Positions 60,745 to 64,000 of a DNA stretch of 64,000 bases are shown here, piece after piece (the stretch's first letter is position 1; every line of letters starts with the position of its first letter). The notes below the pieces were generated by a model that saw only the letters and a list, made by a program, of their open reading frames with translations, searched no databases and had not been told where the DNA came from. The stretch is from Rhinopithecus roxellana (lineage: Eukaryota > Chordata > Mammalia > Primates > Cercopithecidae). The stretch is taken from positions 43,481,030 to 43,545,029 of the forward strand of contig NC_044560.1 in the NCBI RefSeq assembly GCF_007565055.1, given 5' to 3'. The translations under genes and the position numbers were made by a program.

Positions 60745-60920
60745 AATGACTCTTGGCTCTGTGACTTTGGGCAAGTTACTTAACCTCTCTGCCTCACTTT
60801 TCTCCTCTGTGAAGTGAGGATTACAGTAATGCCATCATAATAATGTAATAGTGAGAAGTAAATTAGTTCCTAACATATAATAAGTGCTTAACATATGCTA
60901 TCTATTATTACTATCATTCC
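60745..60920 (+). mobile_element. MIR
   Basis: Contains ggctctgtgactttgggcaa, gttacttaacctctctgcct and cctctgtgaagtgagg. Confidence 0.85.
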
Positions 60921-61094
60921 ACTTCTTTTTAAAATGTCACTTTTTCAAAAATGCAACTTCCTATCTGTAAAATTAAGCTAAAATCTGCCCAACTTACCTA
61001 AGAGATTTGTTATCATTATGACATATGATAACACAAAAGCACTTTGTATAATGTGAACTTATTGTTCTGCCTTGAGTTACTAAATATTCACATG

Positions 61095-61230
61095 TATGTA
61101 TTTCCTATTGGATTTGGACTCTTTGAGGGCAAAAATCCATATTTTGTTCATGTTTTTGTCCCCCATGACACTCCAAAGAGCACCTCACTTTCATTAGATA
61201 TTGAGTAAATATCTACTGAATTAATGAACA
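61095..61230 (+). mobile_element. L2 3' end
   Basis: Contains ggactctttgagggcaaaaa, tgtccccatgacac-like words and gagtaaatatctactgaatt. Confidence 0.65.
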
Positions 61231-62639
61231 AACAAAAATGTCATGGCATTACCTAGTCCAGTGATTTAAACTATATGCTGTAGCCGATGAGTAAATTATA
61301 AAGTATTTTCATAAAAATGAAATAGGTTGGAAAACATCAGAGTTTGGAACACAGTAAGAAATTGTTTCTTAAAATATTGTTTTGGGTTTGTGTGATATGT
61401 ATGAGTGTGTATATGTTTCTGCTCAGGAATGATATAAATGTATTTCTCACTGTGTCCTGATAATAAATGTTTGAATGTCTATGTTATGGGACAATCTCTG
61501 GTACTAAGAGGTTCTAGTGTTCCCAATTATGAACGTCCTATACACTGTGACATCTGAATTCATTTGGCTTGGACCACAAAGAGTTTTGGCTAAGCAGACA
61601 GTAAATGAAGCCAGAGCTTCTACTCTGTTTTCTCTGTTACAAATATATTATGATCAGGTTTCTAAAATGCATCTCTTCAATTTTCTGTTTTAACAAACAT
61701 AAATCAATACACAGTATTGAAACTTACTTTTGCAATGTGCCTGAGGGCCCTAATCCAGATTATCTCCTTATTGAACAAGGCCTATAGATATACACAGTGC
61801 AAGGCACTCAAACTGGGTAACATCAAGCTATTTCTGACTCCCAGACATGTTTTGTCATCCTGTACTTCTTAAAATGAAAAACATTTTAGTTTAGATACCT
61901 TTACAGAGGGTATATAGGCTCCAGTCTGAGGGTCATAGTTCACTACTACTTCCCAAGGTAGAATACTCAGCCTCCTCCACTCATTCCTACTACCAATTAG
62001 CCCTTGCAGGCATTTGAGTTTGACACCTGCAGTGCAGTGGCAAAAGCTTAAGGAGAAGTACCACCAAGAAAGATGCCAAAAGACACATCTTTAGGCCACA
62101 GTCCAGAAGAAAGTGGAACAGACTGAGAATCCTCTCCTGACTCTGCTCTTAATCAGCAGGGTGGCCTTGATCCATTCTCCTTCTCTCAGCAGTAAAATCG
62201 AAGATGTTGAAATGCATGGTTCTCTTGAGTTCTCAAAACTTTAATTGTCATTTCCTTCTCTCCTCCAAATGATGTCCACAGGGGAAAACCATAGGCATTT
62301 AAATGCTACAGTTTGCTGTGTCCCAATTAATCAAGGTTTTGCTGTAAAAATGCATGCATAAATAGTAGCAGCTGTCAAGAGCGACATATAAAGCAACACA
62401 CAAGAGAGAAGAGGAGGTATGCTGGAAAAAATCAGCTGAGCTGATGGATGACATTTAACCAAAGAAAATCTGAACTATTCCTATAATGTTTCTTAGGAGT
62501 GGGGATATCTGTTCTTGGTGCCTGATGGGGTTCTGAGTCTTATTAGAAAACAGGACAAATTTCCCAAGTAGGGCATTTTCTTAAAAAAAGATAATTCAAT
62601 ATCATGAAACCTGTGTTTCCTTGAAGCTCTAATAGTAAT
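61231..62639. other. Flanking DNA, no feature recognised
   Basis: AT-rich unique-looking DNA without recognisable repeats. Confidence 0.5.
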
Positions 62640-62830
62640 AAAAATAACTGCCATTGATTATTTATCATTTGCCAAGTGCCTTACCTACCTTAAATCTACA
62701 GATTCTATTCTTATTTTGAGGCAGACATGGAGAGGTTAAGTAACTGGCCCAGGGTTACACAACCATCAGTTAGAATTCAAACTTCCATCTTTCTGATCAT
62801 GCTTTGGCCACTGCGGCAGCCTAAAGAGGC
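62640..62830 (-). mobile_element. MIR
   Basis: Contains tttgccaagtgccttaccta, acatggagaggttaagtaac and tggcccagggttacacaacc. Confidence 0.85.
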
Positions 62831-63180
62831 AATTCCACTAATCAAAGTGAAAGCTGAAGGACATTTAGGTCATTCCTTAGATCTGACCTGCCTTACTAAG
62901 TGTGGTCAGTGGAAAATGGTTTGGGCAACTTATGAAAATTGCCCTTGCTTTACCTCCCACATGGCAGGTTCTGCTCAGTGAAACCTGAAAGTTTTCAATT
63001 AATGTAGCCTCCCAATAAGCAATCTTGTTTTGTAAACATTGCTTAAAGACTTTTTATGTTGTACTCCTAAAAAAATGGAATTTTGCTATTCTTGGAAATT
63101 TAAAATCACTAGAAGGGGAAAAAATTCTCATTAAAAGCAAGTTCCTAACTAAAAAAAAAAAAAAAAAGTTTGACCTCTAT

Positions 63181-63389
63181 TGTGTTTGCACACGTAGATG
63201 TGTATAAATAGGTGCGTCTGTAGATTAAAGAGACGTCAAGGTATGGCAGAAAAACCACTAGCTTTTGGAGGAAAATTCCAACTGTGTTTGCTTGTAAACG
63301 TGGATGTGTATAAATATGTGTGTGTGTAGATTAAACAGACATCAAGGCATGGCAGAAAAACTACTAGCTTTTGGAGGAAAATTACAACA
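63181..63389 (+). repeat. Two-copy tandem duplication, about 102-107 bp units
   Basis: Unit 1 63181-63282 and unit 2 63283-63389. Shared words are gatgtgtataaata, tagattaaa, atggcagaaaaac and tagcttttggaggaaaatt. Divergence is roughly 10-15 percent by eye; a third start (tgtttgag) follows. Confidence 0.93.
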
Positions 63390-63510
63390 ATGTTTGAGTC
63401 CTAGACCTGTTATATGCAGTTTCCTATAATCTGCTTAACCACTCAGCCACATTCCCTTTCTATGCAGTGGAGGAAACTACCTGTCCTTCCACACACAAAG
63501 AATCAAATGA

Positions 63511-63824
63511 GGCTGGGCGCAGTGGCTCACGCATGTAATCCCAGCACTTTGGGAGGCTTAGGCAGGCAGATCACCTGAGGTTGGGAGTTTGAGACCAGCC
63601 TGGCCAACATGGTGAAACCCCGTCTCTACTAAAAAAATAATAAAAATAAAATAAAATAAAAAATAGCCAGGCGTGGTGGCATAAGTCTGTAGCTCCAGCT
63701 ATTTGGGGGGCTGAGGCAGGAGAATCACTTGAACCCGGGAGGCAGAGGTTGCAGTGAGCCGAGATCATGCCACTGCACTCCAGCCTGGGTAACAGAGGGA
63801 GACTCAGTCTCAAAAAAAAAAGAA
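63511..63824 (+). mobile_element. Full-length sense Alu with target-site duplication
   Basis: Starts ggctgggcgcagtggctcac. Flanked by aagaatcaaatga at 63498-63510 and 63825-63837. The middle A-rich linker has an expanded (AAAAT)n. Confidence 0.96.
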
Positions 63825-64000
63825 AAGAATCAAATGAGGCACATGGAAGCACATAATAAACACTAAAGCCCTATTTAAATACTGCATTTTATCAAATCTA
63901 AGAAACTATCCATTTTAAGTCACAACATAAAATATGCTACTAAAGAAAGTATGACATACTATCAATCTTAAGATACCTCAAGATTTCTTAAATGTTAATA

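Overview
The window is nuclear DNA of a primate. It carries about twenty Alu copies in both orientations, L1P-type 3' ends at 18.75-18.99 kb and 48.0-48.4 kb, MaLR LTRs, many MIR and L2 relics, and one CpG island in otherwise CpG-poor DNA. The only protein-coding gene I can support is the 5' part of DNAJC6 (auxilin), read on the minus strand. Coding exon 1, with the N-terminus of the long isoform, lies in the CpG island at about 57 kb. A 49,989-base intron separates it from exons 2, 3 and 4 at 6.67-6.82, 5.52-5.57 and 5.26-5.41 kb. Reading phases agree across all three junctions. They give 181 continuous residues that end near the start of the PTEN-like domain. The rest of the gene lies beyond the left edge. 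Position 57 kb to the right edge is 5' flanking DNA of this promoter.

Layout. 1-3,060: anomalous sequence grading into a clean (GAAA)n array; bases 1 to about 2,650 do not look like ordinary mammalian DNA and may be a low-quality or misassembled repeat. 3,060-6,850: introns and exons 2-4. 6,850-56,810: intron 1, filled with interspersed repeats, a tRNA-Arg(TCT) relic with an intron-like insert (19.36 kb), a Tigger1-like transposon remnant (27.6-28.3 kb), a 235-bp duplicated segment (25.0 and 28.4 kb), a hairpin-forming minisatellite (37.25 kb), an inverted repeat around an Alu fragment (37.6-37.9 kb), and an RPL30 retrocopy with an intact 115-codon frame and a 15-bp target-site duplication (38.05-38.53 kb). 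56,690-57,560: CpG-island promoter and first exon. 57,560-64,000: flanking DNA with two full-length-type Alus, an L2 and a 102-bp tandem duplication.

DNAJC6 encodes the neuronal J-domain co-chaperone that brings HSC70 to clathrin-coated vesicles for uncoating. Nothing else in the window looks like part of the same pathway; everything else is intronic or flanking repeat DNA. I found no viral coding region (only solo LTR fragments), no CRISPR array and no prokaryotic-type operon. Repeat boundaries were judged by eye and are usually good to within 5-20 bases, less for old MIR, L2 and L1M copies. Family names come from remembered consensus sequences, not from a database search.
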